A stretch of 6,095 nucleotides of DNA from Parvularcula sp039033795 (GTDB lineage: Bacteria; Pseudomonadota; Alphaproteobacteria; Caulobacterales; Parvularculaceae): positions 1-6,095 of the forward strand of contig JBCCBY010000188.1 of the NCBI GenBank assembly GCA_039033795.1, given 5' to 3'. Numbering within the stretch: position 1 is the stretch's first letter; every line of letters starts with the position of its first letter. Positions 6,012 to 6,095 of the stretch are shown piece after piece. Made by a program: the position numbers and the translations under genes. The notes under the pieces are model-generated. The model saw only the letters and a program-made list of their open reading frames with translations. It made no database searches and had not been told where the DNA came from.

Positions 6012-6095
6012 CCCTCTTCGCCGCTGTTTGCCCTGATCTGGGGCGTGCGCCCGGCCGAGTTAGGCGAGCTTTGGGCGCGGTTCCTGGCGGGTGTC
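6012..6095 (+). other. Segment unlike acylase; possible internal piece of a membrane-protein gene on the plus strand
   Basis: This is where the acylase N-terminus should be, but none of the three minus-strand frames gives the expected alpha-chain motif (a Gly-rich start, AQDR-x-x-Q-M, RR), and the acylase frame has a stop at 6060-6062. The plus-strand frame starting at 6012 is open to the window edge and reads PSSPLFALIWGVRPAEL followed by GELWARFLAGV. This is a hydrophobic stretch with Trp/Gly spacing that loosely recalls membrane segments of large MscS-type mechanosensitive channels. That family resemblance is from memory and weak. GC over 6011-6095 is about 71% by hand count, compared with about 61% in the 70 bases before it. 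No start codon or ribosome site is seen. Confidence 0.3.

Noticed and set aside
6012..6059. Minus-strand frame reading GRAHAPDQ...RRRG as a degraded version of the family's AHAQDR...RR alpha-chain motif
   Set aside because: The match is only a few residues, would need several deletions, and follows immediately after an in-frame stop. GC-rich sequence easily yields Ala/His/Arg runs by chance. It is kept as a possible but unlikely alternative to the breakpoint.

Overview
The window looks like a chromosomal segment of an alphaproteobacterium of moderate-to-high GC content. This is an inference from the style of the cobalamin (vitamin B12) proteins, the siderophore-type TonB receptor and the densely overlapping gene layout; no rRNA or other strong taxonomic marker is present. 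One strand carries the tail of an outer-membrane receptor gene. The other carries a compact run of five genes, four of which complete and adenosylate cobalamin.

Layout. Positions 1-756 (+) hold the last 251 codons of a TonB-dependent siderophore receptor. It is followed by an intergenic stretch (757-939) with a good rho-independent terminator for the receptor (800-826) and a second, imperfect hairpin beside it. From 940 to 6011, everything is on the minus strand. In transcription order (right to left) the genes are: a penicillin-acylase-family Ntn hydrolase (6011-3867, 5' end missing), cobT (3870-2821), cobS (2824-2066), an alpha-ribazole phosphatase cobC (2075-1539) and cobO (1542-940). Every junction overlaps: three are 4-base ATGA overlaps and one is a 10-base overlap. 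The five genes are therefore almost certainly one translationally coupled unit. No promoter or cobalamin riboswitch is visible; if one exists it lies beyond the right edge of the natural operon.

How the genes work together. CobO adenosylates the corrin cobalt. CobT makes alpha-ribazole 5'-phosphate from nicotinate mononucleotide and the lower-ligand base. CobS joins this to adenosylcobinamide-GDP in the membrane. CobC removes the 5'-phosphate. These are the late, nucleotide-loop steps, used both in de novo synthesis and in corrinoid salvage. CobU/CobP, CbiB and the corrin-ring genes are not in the window. The acylase has no textbook place in this pathway, and its coupling to cobT is the most interesting biological feature.

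The right edge is abnormal. The acylase reading frame begins at a GTG without the conserved N-terminal part of the family. The frame hits a stop at 6060-6062, and the last 84 bases (about 71% GC over the final 85 bases by hand count) do not read as acylase. On the plus strand they read as a hydrophobic protein segment instead. This suggests a rearrangement breakpoint or an assembly chimera near position 6010.
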